From positions 1-38,569 of the forward strand of contig JBAVEL010000185.1 of the NCBI GenBank assembly GCA_049587715.1: a DNA stretch of 38,569 nt. The letters are read 5' to 3'. The stretch is from JBAVEL01 sp049587715 (GTDB lineage: Bacteria; Bacteroidota; Ignavibacteria; UBA10030; UBA6906). The notes beneath the pieces are model-generated. The model ran no database searches, was not told the DNA's origin, and worked only from the letters and a program-made list of their open reading frames with translations. Position numbers and translations under genes: made by a program. Positions 9,515 to 17,189 of the stretch are shown piece by piece; the stretch's first letter is position 1, and each line of letters opens with the position of its first letter.

Positions 9515-9526
9515 CTGGCCGGCCAG
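9515..9526. repeat. 12-bp palindrome abutting the -35 box
   Basis: CTGGCCGGCCAG is a perfect palindrome directly upstream of the TTGACT hexamer, between it and the stop codon of the DUF2723 gene. It could be a protein-binding site. It lacks a loop and U-tract and so is a poor terminator. Confidence 0.4.
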
Positions 9527-9532
9527 GAAAAA

Positions 9533-11536
9533 CTACCCCCCCAGATCCGACAACAGGCGCCGGGCCGCAACATGAGAGGAATCGTAGGCAAGGGCCCCCC
9601 GGAGCGACCTCAGGGCCTCCTCCTTCGCTCCCCTCCTGGTATAATAGTAAGCGCCACGGGCAAAAAGGGCTTGCGCGTAGAGTCGGGGAACCATGGCTTC
9701 CTGAGGCCCCCGCCGGAGGGCGGGGGGGGGCGGAAGCCGGGGATAGGGGGTCGGATGGAAGGAGGTGTCGGGTGCCAGACGGAAGGCGAGGCCCTCGGGA
9801 ACCCGCTGGAGCCCGGATGTGAATACGGGCTCGATTTCGTAGGTCACGTAGACCGGACGGGTCTCCAGGTTCCGGGTGAGCAGAGAGCGTATGAGCCCCA
9901 CGTAGCGGGCCTCGATGCGGGCCGGCTCGTAGGGAAGCCCCCCCTCGAACCTGGCCAGGTCCTCCAGGAACGCCTCCCTCTCCGGGCGCGAACCCTCCAG
10001 AACCCAGGGGGTGTTCCGGTCCAGCTGCTCGAAATACCACGACCTGCGCAGCAGCTCCTTGTCCACCACCGCCACGTCCCTGCGGATTCCCTTCACGTGC
10101 TGGTAGTAGTAGGATGCGGAGACCCAGTAGTCCCACTGATACGAGAGAATCAGGGAATTCGGCGGAAGGGACCCCAGCATGGCCAGCGCATACTCCTCCA
10201 CCATGCGGTTTCCGCTCTGGTCCGCCCGCTCCAGGTTGACCGCCAGTCCCGCGCACCCCACCGCCACCACCAGGCCCGCCCGGACGGCTGTGCCCGCGCG
10301 GTTCCCGAAGCCCGCAAGGGCCGCGAACCCGCACGCCGCCCAGAGAGCAAGGCAGCAGGTGGCCAGAAGGAAATACGGCTCGATGTCCTGGATGTCGTAG
10401 TGGACGGCATTGATGATGCACGTCTCGAACATGAGCAGCGTCCCCAGCAGGAGAGGCCGATCCTTCAGAAGGAACACCGACAGAGCAAGGAAGGCCAGCG
10501 CCAGCAGGCCACACCCCACCCACACAAGCGCTCCCGGCTTCCCCGCGCCCGCCAGCGAGGCGAGCACTCCGTAGAAGAGCAGAGCGGCCGCTGCCTGTGC
10601 CGCGAGCCGGCCGAGGCCCCGGAGCCCGCCCGCGAGGAGGAACAGACCAAGCCCGGCGGCCGGAATCCCCACGTATGCCAGCTCCGCCGGGAGCCCTTCC
10701 AGGAAACGGCCGAACTGCCTGGAAGCCGCCTCCGCGGAGCTGAAGAACCACACGGAATACTGCCTCCCCGCAAGATGACGCAGCAGCCGGCCGGGACCGG
10801 CCGGATCGCCCCAGTTCAAAGGCGGATGCGCGGCCGCCCGCAGGGGAAGATAAAGATACACGGAAAGACCCAGCAGAAAGGGGATCGCCATCTCCGCCAG
10901 CCGCCTCCATGCCCTCCTGCCCACCCCCTCCCGGAGGAAGAAGAGAGAGAGCAGGGCGGGGGCAAGCTGTATCGTCATGAGGTGGTTGGCAAAGGCGAGC
11001 CCCGCGACAAAAGCAAAGAGCATGCGCCGCCCTCCCTTTCCCTCATCCTGGGCGGAGAAGAACAGGAAGAGCATGGCAGCCAGAAGAAAAATGTGGAGAG
11101 CATACACCTCCACGGCCACGGCGATGGACCAGTAGGTTCCCGAGAAGGCCAGAAGCAGCGTCCCCGCGGCGGCGCCGGCCCCGGCTGCCCGGCCGGCCGG
11201 ATGACCCCGCCTGACCCATGCAGCGTCTATGAGAGAGCCTGCAGCCGCCCGGCGGAAGAGGGGGAAGAAGAGGAGGAGGGCGCCGGCGCACAAGAGAGCC
11301 GACATCGCATTCAGCCGCCAGATCTCCTCCCCGAGGGGGACCTTCGAGGCAACCCAGCCCAGAAGCGTGAACAGAGGGTACCCTGTGGGGTGGGCGATCC
11401 CCAGCGTGCACGCCACAGCAGCCAGCTCCCCGCTGTCTATGAAAGAGACCGAGGGAGCCAGGGTGAGGAGATACACACCGAAGGCGCACCCCGCCGTGGC
11501 GAGGGCCGCCCCGTGGAATCTCTGCATCCACCTCAT
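9533..11536 (-). CDS. DUF2723-family multi-pass membrane protein (GT-C-like)
   Basis: 667-residue integral membrane protein. The N-terminus carries the DUF2723 hallmark SVSFIDSGELAAVA followed by HPTGYPLFTLLG (about residues 27-60), with many hydrophobic segments through to about residue 450. A soluble C-terminal part ends in a TPR-like stretch (ARGAYYYTRRGAKEEALRSLRGAL). DUF2723 proteins have the GT-C architecture of O-mannosyltransferase-like enzymes and probably transfer sugars from lipid carriers at the outer face of the inner membrane; substrate and acceptor are unknown. I chose the ATG at 11536 because the upstream open frame is out of character; an ATG three codons later is also possible. 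The gene is divergent from the EthD-like gene. Confidence 0.85.
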   Translation of the reverse strand: MRWMQRFHGAALATAGCAFGVYLLTLAPSVSFIDSGELAAVACTLGIAHPTGYPLFTLLGWVASKVPLGEEIWRLNAMSALLCAGALLLFFPLFRRAAAGSLIDAAWVRRGHPAGRAAGAGAAAGTLLLAFSGTYWSIAVAVEVYALHIFLLAAMLFLFFSAQDEGKGGRRMLFAFVAGLAFANHLMTIQLAPALLSLFFLREGVGRRAWRRLAEMAIPFLLGLSVYLYLPLRAAAHPPLNWGDPAGPGRLLRHLAGRQYSVWFFSSAEAASRQFGRFLEGLPAELAYVGIPAAGLGLFLLAGGLRGLGRLAAQAAAALLFYGVLASLAGAGKPGALVWVGCGLLALAFLALSVFLLKDRPLLLGTLLMFETCIINAVHYDIQDIEPYFLLATCCLALWAACGFAALAGFGNRAGTAVRAGLVVAVGCAGLAVNLERADQSGNRMVEEYALAMLGSLPPNSLILSYQWDYWVSASYYYQHVKGIRRDVAVVDKELLRRSWYFEQLDRNTPWVLEGSRPEREAFLEDLARFEGGLPYEPARIEARYVGLIRSLLTRNLETRPVYVTYEIEPVFTSGLQRVPEGLAFRLAPDTSFHPTPYPRLPPPPALRRGPQEAMVPRLYAQALFARGAYYYTRRGAKEEALRSLRGALAYDSSHVAARRLLSDLGG

Positions 11537-11576
11537 GAAGCCGGCCTTTCCCTGTATTCCGAGGGGGAATGGTACA

Positions 11577-11614
11577 AAAAGCAACCGAGAAACGGAAACC
11601 CTGCGGTTGCTTTT
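11577..11614. promoter_or_regulatory. Perfect 11-bp inverted repeat in a divergent promoter region
   Basis: AAAAGCAACCG (11577-11587) and CGGTTGCTTTT (11604-11614) are separated by 16 nt. Each arm contains TTGCTT reading outward, and the right arm supplies the -35 box of the plus-strand promoter. Its place between divergent genes suggests an operator shared by both. It could alternatively be a terminator-like stem, but no convergent genes end here. C7-GA-G6 (11615-11629) follows directly and could also pair. Confidence 0.5.
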
Positions 11615-11635
11615 CCCCCCCGAGGGGGGTATATT
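11607..11635 (+). promoter_or_regulatory. Sigma-70-type promoter for the EthD/Asp-box/nitrilase operon
   Basis: TTGCTT (11607-11612) and TATATT (11630-11635) are spaced by 17 nt. The predicted start near 11642 leaves a leader of about 20 nt before the ATG at 11663. The -35 box lies inside the right arm of the 11-bp inverted repeat. Confidence 0.6.
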
Positions 11636-11662
11636 CGCCTCCATGAACCCCCCTGCCGCGCC

Positions 11663-11983
11663 ATGACAAAACTCTTCGCTCTCTATCCCCCGCTCTCCGA
11701 TGAGGAGGACTTCGAGGCCCGCTTCCGGGATCACCACCTTCCCCTCCTCAAGAGGTGCCCCGGCCTGCGGGGCCTGGCGATCACACGGATCACAGGTTCC
11801 CCTCCCGGGGGTCCCCGGTTCCATATGCTTGCGGAACTCGCCTGGGACAGTCCGCATGCGATGAACGAGTCTCTGGCCTCGCCCGAGGGGCGCGCGATGG
11901 CCCGCGACATGGCCGGGCTCGGGAGGGGCGGCGTAACGGTCTATTACGGCGAAACGGCCGCCGAAGGAGGACCCACAAGGTGA
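11663..11983 (+). CDS. EthD-like (dimeric alpha-beta barrel) small protein
   Basis: 106-residue protein beginning MTKLFALYPPLSDEEDFEARFRDHHLPLLKRCPGL. The pattern (a strand, then DxxxFxxxYxxxHxPLxxxxPGL, a strand with hydrophobic alternation, then a helix near SPHAMNESLASPEGRAMARDM) fits EthD-domain proteins, small ferredoxin-like dimers. EthD itself is needed for ether degradation by a P450, but most homologues have no known function. The ATG at 11663 follows the promoter by about 20 nt and has no clear ribosome binding site. The stop codon overlaps the GTG of the next gene (GTGA), so translation is probably coupled. Confidence 0.75.
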   Translation: MTKLFALYPPLSDEEDFEARFRDHHLPLLKRCPGLRGLAITRITGSPPGGPRFHMLAELAWDSPHAMNESLASPEGRAMARDMAGLGRGGVTVYYGETAAEGGPTR

Positions 11984-13965
11984 GACCCCGCATCCCGGGT
12001 GCCTTCCGCCACCGGGGGGGGCACATCGGATTTCCGGGACTTCTCCTCGCCGCCCTCCTGGCGGGGGGATGTTCCAGGGCTCCGGTTGCGCTCCGGTGGG
12101 AGTCCCTGGGTGGGCCCTCCGCCCAGAATGTGACAACCCTCCTCCCCCTCGGCGCGGGATCCGGACGGCTGCTTGCGGGGCTCGCAGAAGGGGGGATCCT
12201 CCTCTCCACGGACGGCGGGCTGAGATGGAAGGAGCTCTCCGCCCCGGGCACGGGTGGATCCGTCCGGCGGCTTCTCCCCCATCCCGATGACCCGTCGGCA
12301 GTGCTGGCTGCAACGGCATCCGGACTGCTGCGGAGCGACGACGGCGGGCAGACGTGGACCACGCTTCTCGGAAGGTCCTGCGGGGCGGCGGCGGTGGACC
12401 CGTACCGGACCTCCACCATCCTGGCCGGCACGGACAGCGAAGGAATCATGGTTTCCGGCTCGGGCGGAGAACTCTGGAGCCCCGCCCGATTCCCGCCGGG
12501 AGACCAGTCGGCGGCACGCTCCGCGGTGCGGGACATCCGGGGAAGCGCCGCCGATCCGAACCTCTTTTTCGCCGCCCTGGACAGGGCGGGCATCGCCCGC
12601 TCCACCGACGGAGGAGCAAGCTGGCATCTGACGGCCCGTGATCTGGCCGCCTCCGGGACCGTCTTCACCTGCGTCCTGCCGCACCCGCTGGATCCGGCCG
12701 TCGTGTGCTTCGGTACGGCCAGGGGGGAGATCTACCGTTCCGCCTCGGGAGGGGAATCCTGGAGCCCCACGCGGCGCGGCACAGGGGTGGTGGGAATTTC
12801 GGGCTTCGCAGCGGGCCCCGGAAACCCCGACCATCTTCTGGCGGGCACGGAAGCCGGCATCATTCTCTCCGAGGACTTCGGACGCACATGGCGAACCCCG
12901 GGGACCGGTCTTGCCCGCGTCCCCTCTGCGGTCTTCGCACAGGAGGGGAATCCGGGGGTGCTCTATGTGTCCGGACAGGGCCTGGGAGTGAAGCGCTCGA
13001 CCGACGGGGGTTGGACGTGGCATCGGGCGGATGCGGGACTGGGGGGATCCTCACCCCGCCGGCTTCTTGCCGACCCGAGCGGCGATCGGTTGTACTGCTC
13101 GGTGGGATCGGCCGTGTACCGGCGCGCGACCGACTCCGGCGACTGGGAGGCCGCATCCGACGGTCTGGCGGGAGGAGAGATCGCTTCCCTCGTTCTCCAC
13201 GGTGATTCCCTCACCCTCCTGGCGGGGACCCCGGGAGGGCTGTACAGGTCCACAGACGGAGGCGATTCCTGGACCTGGATCGGCGATCCCCCGGGCGAGG
13301 GGGACATTGCAGTCGTGGAGGCCCATCCCTTCATCAGCACGCGCCTCTACACGGGACGAACCCGCGGCTTCCAGGTCTCCACCGACAGGGGAGAGAGCTG
13401 GAGGCCGGCCCAGCCCTATGGGCTCCTGCGGGATGTTCACGCGCTCAGGTATGCGCCCCGGAACGCGGGCATCCTCCACGGACTCTCCCGCTCGGGGGCG
13501 GTGTTCGGTTCCTCCGACGGGGGTCTGACCTGGGAAAGCCGCCGCTACGGCATCCGGGACAGCGCGGTGATGGACCTCGCCTACGGGACACCGGACGCCC
13601 GTCTCCTCTATGCCTGGAGCCCCGCGGGAGCGGGCTACCGGTCCTCCGACGGGGGGGTCGTGTGGGAGCCCTACACCCCCCCCTGGACGGGGCCGGGCCG
13701 CGTGCTTCTCGCCGTCTGCCGGATGCACCCCCAGGCCGTGGCGGCGATTGCGGGGGACAGGCGGGTCTTCATCTCGGACAACGGAGGCGGAACCTGGCTT
13801 TCGTTCCTGACGGAGCCACCGGGGGAGGAGATTCTCTCCCTGGAGTACTCCCCTGCCCGGAAGGCACTCTATGCGGGAACCCGCGGGCGGGGCGTCTATC
13901 GCCTCAACCTGGAGGATGTGCTTCCGCCCGATCCCGACGACCCGGCCCGGGTATCCGAGCCCTGA
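11980..13965 (+). CDS. Asp-box (BNR/VPS10-like) beta-propeller lipoprotein
   Basis: 661-residue exported protein made almost wholly of Asp-box repeats. At least twelve S-x-D-x-G-x-x-W units are visible, for example STDGGLRW, SDDGGQTW, STDGGASW, SEDFGRTW, STDGGWTW, STDRGESW, SSDGGLTW and SDNGGGTW. Such repeats build sortilin/sialidase-like propellers that usually bind ligands; catalytic sialidase residues are not apparent. The N-terminus has a signal segment (GLLLAALLAGGC) with a probable lipid-modified Cys31, although Ala at -3 of the lipobox is unusual. The GTG start at 11980 overlaps the upstream stop by 4 nt and is preceded by AAGGAGG (11964-11970). The next gene begins 19 nt downstream. 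Confidence 0.85.
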   Translation: MRPRIPGAFRHRGGHIGFPGLLLAALLAGGCSRAPVALRWESLGGPSAQNVTTLLPLGAGSGRLLAGLAEGGILLSTDGGLRWKELSAPGTGGSVRRLLPHPDDPSAVLAATASGLLRSDDGGQTWTTLLGRSCGAAAVDPYRTSTILAGTDSEGIMVSGSGGELWSPARFPPGDQSAARSAVRDIRGSAADPNLFFAALDRAGIARSTDGGASWHLTARDLAASGTVFTCVLPHPLDPAVVCFGTARGEIYRSASGGESWSPTRRGTGVVGISGFAAGPGNPDHLLAGTEAGIILSEDFGRTWRTPGTGLARVPSAVFAQEGNPGVLYVSGQGLGVKRSTDGGWTWHRADAGLGGSSPRRLLADPSGDRLYCSVGSAVYRRATDSGDWEAASDGLAGGEIASLVLHGDSLTLLAGTPGGLYRSTDGGDSWTWIGDPPGEGDIAVVEAHPFISTRLYTGRTRGFQVSTDRGESWRPAQPYGLLRDVHALRYAPRNAGILHGLSRSGAVFGSSDGGLTWESRRYGIRDSAVMDLAYGTPDARLLYAWSPAGAGYRSSDGGVVWEPYTPPWTGPGRVLLAVCRMHPQAVAAIAGDRRVFISDNGGGTWLSFLTEPPGEEILSLEYSPARKALYAGTRGRGVYRLNLEDVLPPDPDDPARVSEP

Positions 13966-13984
13966 AGCCGCCCCCCCACCCCGC

Positions 13985-14791
13985 ATGCGCTGCGCCCTGG
14001 TCCAGACAAACCCCCGGTTCGGAGAGCCGTGTGCCAACACCGACGGCGCACTCCGCCTCATGGAGGAGGTCCGGGCGGACCTGTATGTCCTTCCCGAGCT
14101 CTTCAACACCGGCTACGATTTCCGGGAGAGCGCGGAGCTGGAGGCGCTTGCCGAGCCGGCCGGGGGACCCACATTTCAGGCCCTCCACGGCTTTGCGCGC
14201 GCACGGGACTGCTTCCTCTGCTACGGTTTTGCGGAGAAGGCGGAGGGGATCTTCAACTCCGCCCTCCTGGTGGGACCGCGGGGGGCGGAGGGCCTCTACC
14301 GGAAGGTCCATCTCTTCGCCCGCGAGAAGCTGCTCTTCCGGCCGGGCAACCTGGGCTTCCCCGTCTTTGATCTCCCCTTCGGAAAGACGGGCATCATGAT
14401 CTGCTACGACTGGATATACCCCGAGGCGGCCCGCTGTCTCGCCCTGCAGGGCGCCCGGTTGATTCTGCACCCGTCCAATCTCGTGACGCCGTATTGCCCC
14501 GACGCCATGGTGACGCGTTGTCTGGAGAACGGCCTCTTCGCGGCAACCGCCAACCGCGTAGGGAGGGAAGACCGGACGGGGAGGGACCTCTGTTTCATCG
14601 GCCGGAGCCAGGTCGTGGATCCGCGCGGCCGGATCCTGACCCGGATGGGCACGGGAGAAGAGGGGATCACCCGGGTGGAGCTGAACCCGGCGGAGGCGGA
14701 CGGGAAGCGCTTTACCGAGCTCAACCACCTCCTGGAGGATCGGCGCCCGGATCAGTACCGCCCCCCCCCCTTTTCTACACCCCCGCCCTGA
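13985..14791 (+). CDS. Carbon-nitrogen hydrolase (nitrilase superfamily)
   Basis: 268-residue cytoplasmic hydrolase with a full nitrilase-family triad: Glu38 (VLPELF), Lys107 (YRKVHLF) and Cys140 (ICYDWIYPE). Family members hydrolyse amides or carbamoyl groups via a Cys thioester; GRSQVVDPRGRIL is the usual C-terminal strand region. Length and motifs fit omega-amidase, N-carbamoyl amidase or similar branches, and the substrate cannot be assigned. The ATG at 13985 gives the canonical start MRCALVQTNP; no clear ribosome binding site precedes it. The 3' end contains a run of ten C and overlaps the convergent MFS gene by 17 nt. Confidence 0.87.
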   Translation: MRCALVQTNPRFGEPCANTDGALRLMEEVRADLYVLPELFNTGYDFRESAELEALAEPAGGPTFQALHGFARARDCFLCYGFAEKAEGIFNSALLVGPRGAEGLYRKVHLFAREKLLFRPGNLGFPVFDLPFGKTGIMICYDWIYPEAARCLALQGARLILHPSNLVTPYCPDAMVTRCLENGLFAATANRVGREDRTGRDLCFIGRSQVVDPRGRILTRMGTGEEGITRVELNPAEADGKRFTELNHLLEDRRPDQYRPPPFSTPPP

Positions 14792-16124
14792 TTGTCTCCA
14801 GCCCGTGTCCGCCGGGGCCCCGCTCCGCCTTCCAGAGAAGGTACGAGAAGACAAGCCCCAGGGCTCCCAGGATGGTGAAGAGCCACATCCCGGGGACATA
14901 GCCGGCGGGGTTCCCCGGTGCCGCTCCCGCCGCGTCGTTCAGCTTTCCGATTCCCCAGGGAACAGCGGCCATCCCCACCTGCTGGCACAGCGTCATGAGG
15001 GAGTAGGCCGACCCCAGGCGGCGCTGCTCTACGATGTAGGCCACCGAGGGCCACATGATGGCCGGTATCAGCGAGAAGGCCACGCCGAGCAGGCTCATCA
15101 CAACCAGCAGAGTGACGGGAAGAACGAAGTCCCCGAAGAACGGCAGCCACAGCCCCACCCCGCCTCCTGCCGGCGCATACGACACGATGAGGAACAGGGG
15201 GAGAATCACCACAGAGCCGAGAGCCATAAAGAGGGAACGGCGTCCCACCCTGTCCACCAGAAGCCCGAACAGGGGCGTGGCGACCATTGCCGCAAGGGGA
15301 AGGAAGCTGTTCAGCAGTCCTCCCACTTCCCTCGAGGTGCCGTGCGCCTCGATGAAGTACTTGATGGCGAAGGCGCGGAAGGGGAAGATCGTGGAATAGA
15401 ACACCACGCAGAGCCCCACGATGTACCAGTAGGAGGGACTGAAGCGGTAGAGCCCCCGCAGTTCCAGCTTGTCGGTTGCCTCCTGACCCGCCAGGCGGTA
15501 CCGGCCCGCGGAGCGATTTTCCAGGATCCAGTTCAGCACCCCCCCTGCCACGCAGAGGCTCGTGATCATGGCGGCAATCCAGAGCGGGTCCTGCCAGTTC
15601 GCGAACGATCGTGCAGCCCACGCAGGAGACCAGTCCGCCGCCGCAGAGCCCAGGCGCGCGATCATCAGGTTGATGCCGAAGGCGAAGCCGAGCTCCTTCC
15701 CCCGGAACCAGCGTGCAAGAGCCGTCGTCACCGCGACGATCAGCGGCTCCGCCCCCAGTCCCAGAAGGAACCTGCCTGTAAGCATCACGCCCAGGGCGGG
15801 GGACGAAGCGGTCACAACCGCGGCCACCAGACAGACGGCGCCGAACAGGAGAATGGAGCGCTTGGTGCCGTACCGGTCCACCACATAGCCGCCGGCCAGG
15901 AGCACCAGGATGGCGGCGATGCTGTAGACCGAATACAGAAGGCCCAGGTGTTCGTCCGTGAACTGCGCCTGGCTCTTCAGCAGGTCGAAGATGGGCCCCG
16001 TGGAATCATAGGCATAGTAGTTCCCGAACATCGGGAGGCTGATCAGGAAAAGCACCAGCCACCGGTGCCGTCGGGGCGGCTCGGGAAGAGCCCCCTTCCC
16101 GGCCGGTTCCTGCGGGTGCGCCAT
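14775..16124 (-). CDS. Major facilitator superfamily transporter
   Basis: 449 residues with a predicted twelve-helix topology. The loop 2-3 motif appears as GGYVVDRYGTKRS, and its second-half copy as GLLVDRVGRRSLF. The long cytosolic loop around residues 200-225 separates the two halves. MFS proteins are ion-coupled or facilitated carriers of small solutes; the substrate is unknown. The ATG at 16124 follows AAGGAAACACC. A promoter (16197-16224) and a 5' leader hairpin (16162-16177) precede the gene. It ends convergently within the nitrilase gene. Confidence 0.88.
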   Translation of the reverse strand: MAHPQEPAGKGALPEPPRRHRWLVLFLISLPMFGNYYAYDSTGPIFDLLKSQAQFTDEHLGLLYSVYSIAAILVLLAGGYVVDRYGTKRSILLFGAVCLVAAVVTASSPALGVMLTGRFLLGLGAEPLIVAVTTALARWFRGKELGFAFGINLMIARLGSAAADWSPAWAARSFANWQDPLWIAAMITSLCVAGGVLNWILENRSAGRYRLAGQEATDKLELRGLYRFSPSYWYIVGLCVVFYSTIFPFRAFAIKYFIEAHGTSREVGGLLNSFLPLAAMVATPLFGLLVDRVGRRSLFMALGSVVILPLFLIVSYAPAGGGVGLWLPFFGDFVLPVTLLVVMSLLGVAFSLIPAIMWPSVAYIVEQRRLGSAYSLMTLCQQVGMAAVPWGIGKLNDAAGAAPGNPAGYVPGMWLFTILGALGLVFSYLLWKAERGPGGHGLETIRAGV

Positions 16125-16161
16125 GGTGTTTCCTTTCCGGACGGTTGGCCCCCCTTCTCTT

Positions 16162-16177
16162 CCCGGGTAAACCCGGG
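16162..16177 (-). promoter_or_regulatory. Hairpin or palindromic site in the MFS leader
   Basis: CCCGGGT and ACCCGGG (7 bp each) flank AA, about 38 nt upstream of the MFS start codon and just downstream of its predicted transcription start. It could be an operator or an RNA hairpin. Confidence 0.35.
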
Positions 16178-16196
16178 CGGAGATGGGGGATGCGCC

Positions 16197-16224
16197 AAGA
16201 TACGAAAAGGGGGGCCATGTGCAA
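16197..16224 (-). promoter_or_regulatory. Sigma-70-type promoter for the MFS gene
   Basis: On the minus strand TTGCAC (16219-16224) and TATCTT (16197-16202) are spaced by 16 nt. The predicted start near 16190 gives a leader of about 65 nt. It is divergent from the DUF1573 promoter, with 23 nt between the two -35 boxes. Confidence 0.5.
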
Positions 16225-16247
16225 CGCGCGCCGCAAGGGGCGAAGGC

Positions 16248-16276
16248 TTGGGAATGTGCCCCGATACCCCTATATT
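16248..16276 (+). promoter_or_regulatory. Sigma-70-type promoter for the DUF1573 gene
   Basis: TTGGGA (16248-16253) and TATATT (16271-16276) are spaced by 17 nt. The predicted start near 16283 leaves about 30 nt, including the GGGAGG ribosome binding site (16301-16306). Confidence 0.6.
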
Positions 16277-16312
16277 GGCCCGGAGCAGTATCAACAGGCA
16301 GGGAGGTGTGCG

Positions 16313-17008
16313 ATGATATTCCGGTATGGATCTCTCGCGGGGCTTGCGGCGGCGGGCATGCTGGCATGCGCCCAGCCGGCTCTTGAGATCGAGGGGGGAA
16401 ACAAGATCGAGTTTGGGACGGTACACCGGGGTTCGGTGGTAGAGCGGAAGGTGATCCTCCGGAACACGGGGGATGAAACCCTGGTCATCGGACGGATCGA
16501 CGCGTCCTGCGGATGCACGGGCACCGTGCTCTCCAGCAAGGAGATCCGCCCCGGGGAGACGGGCTCCGTTCTCATCTCCTTCAACTCGCGGAGCTTCTCG
16601 GGCGCGGTGCGCAAATCGGTGACCGTGAACTCCAACGCCGCCGCCGCTCCCGCCTCGGTGATCGAGTTCACCGCCACGGTCGTAGAGGAGCTCTCCCTCG
16701 ATCCCACCCACATCTGGTTCCGGGATGCGAAGGTCGGCATCCTGAGCACAGCGAGTGTCACCGTCCGGAACAACTCCTCGCAGGGAATCACGCTCACGGG
16801 AAGCGAGACCCGGCTGGAGGGTTTCTCCCTGAAGCTTCCCGCAGGCGAGATCCCCGCCGGGAAGACCGCCCGGATCACGGCAGAGTTCACGCCCCGCACC
16901 GCCCGGCCGGTCCTGAGCGACGGCGTCTTCCTCTACACAAGCAGCAAGTCCCAGCCCCAGATCTACATCCAGATCTTCGGAAACGTCAAGGAGTTCAAGT
17001 TCGAGTAG
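16313..17008 (+). CDS. DUF1573 domain-containing exported protein
   Basis: 231 residues. The first part has the DUF1573 pattern (FGTVHRGSVVERKVILRNTGDETLVI, then DASCGCTG with Cys66 and Cys68, then RPGETGSVLISFNS). A second Ig-like/ASH-type half follows (IWFRDAKVGILSTASVTVRNNS). These domains are Ig-fold and common in secreted or envelope proteins of FCB bacteria; no reaction is known. The signal segment ends GMLAC, so Cys19 could be lipidated, but Met at -3 is atypical. The ATG at 16313 is preceded by GGGAGG at good spacing and by a clear promoter. It appears monocistronic, with two inverted repeats downstream. Confidence 0.85.
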   Translation: MIFRYGSLAGLAAAGMLACAQPALEIEGGNKIEFGTVHRGSVVERKVILRNTGDETLVIGRIDASCGCTGTVLSSKEIRPGETGSVLISFNSRSFSGAVRKSVTVNSNAAAAPASVIEFTATVVEELSLDPTHIWFRDAKVGILSTASVTVRNNSSQGITLTGSETRLEGFSLKLPAGEIPAGKTARITAEFTPRTARPVLSDGVFLYTSSKSQPQIYIQIFGNVKEFKFE

Positions 17009-17031
17009 AGCGCCCCGCCGGCGCAGCCACA

Positions 17032-17058
17032 CCGGGCCGGACGGGAAGAACGGCCCGG
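17032..17058 (+). repeat. Inverted repeat downstream of the DUF1573 gene (terminator-like stem)
   Basis: CCGGGCCG (17032-17039) and CGGCCCGG (17051-17058) flank an 11-nt loop, 24 nt after the stop codon. No U-tract follows, so termination, if any, would be Rho-dependent or partial. Confidence 0.4.
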
Positions 17059-17110
17059 AGGTGACGGGGCGCACATCTTTCCATCCTCCCGAGGGGTACC
17101 CTTCATGCAG

Positions 17111-17128
17111 ACGGGGAGACCTCCCCGT
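17111..17128. repeat. Palindromic site ahead of the SdrD-B/sorting-domain gene
   Basis: ACGGGGAG and CTCCCCGT flank AC, about 60 nt upstream of the ATG at 17190. It could be an operator or a leader hairpin. No convincing -35/-10 pair was found in 17009-17189. Confidence 0.35.
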
Positions 17129-17189
17129 CGAGTCCTCCCCTGAGCTGACCCGCACATCATTCTCTCATTCACCACTGCGAGGTGTCTCC

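Noticed and set aside
9572..11662. Long plus-strand open frame antisense to the DUF2723 gene, running into the EthD-like gene
   Set aside because: The translation is rich in Arg, Pro and Gly with no domain. Only the last 106 codons, from the ATG at 11663, look like a protein.
14759..14770. Run of ten C in the 3' end of the nitrilase gene as a phase-variation tract
   Set aside because: It lies seven codons before the stop, after all catalytic residues, so length changes would hardly alter the protein. It is more likely a GC-rich accident or a possible sequencing-error spot.
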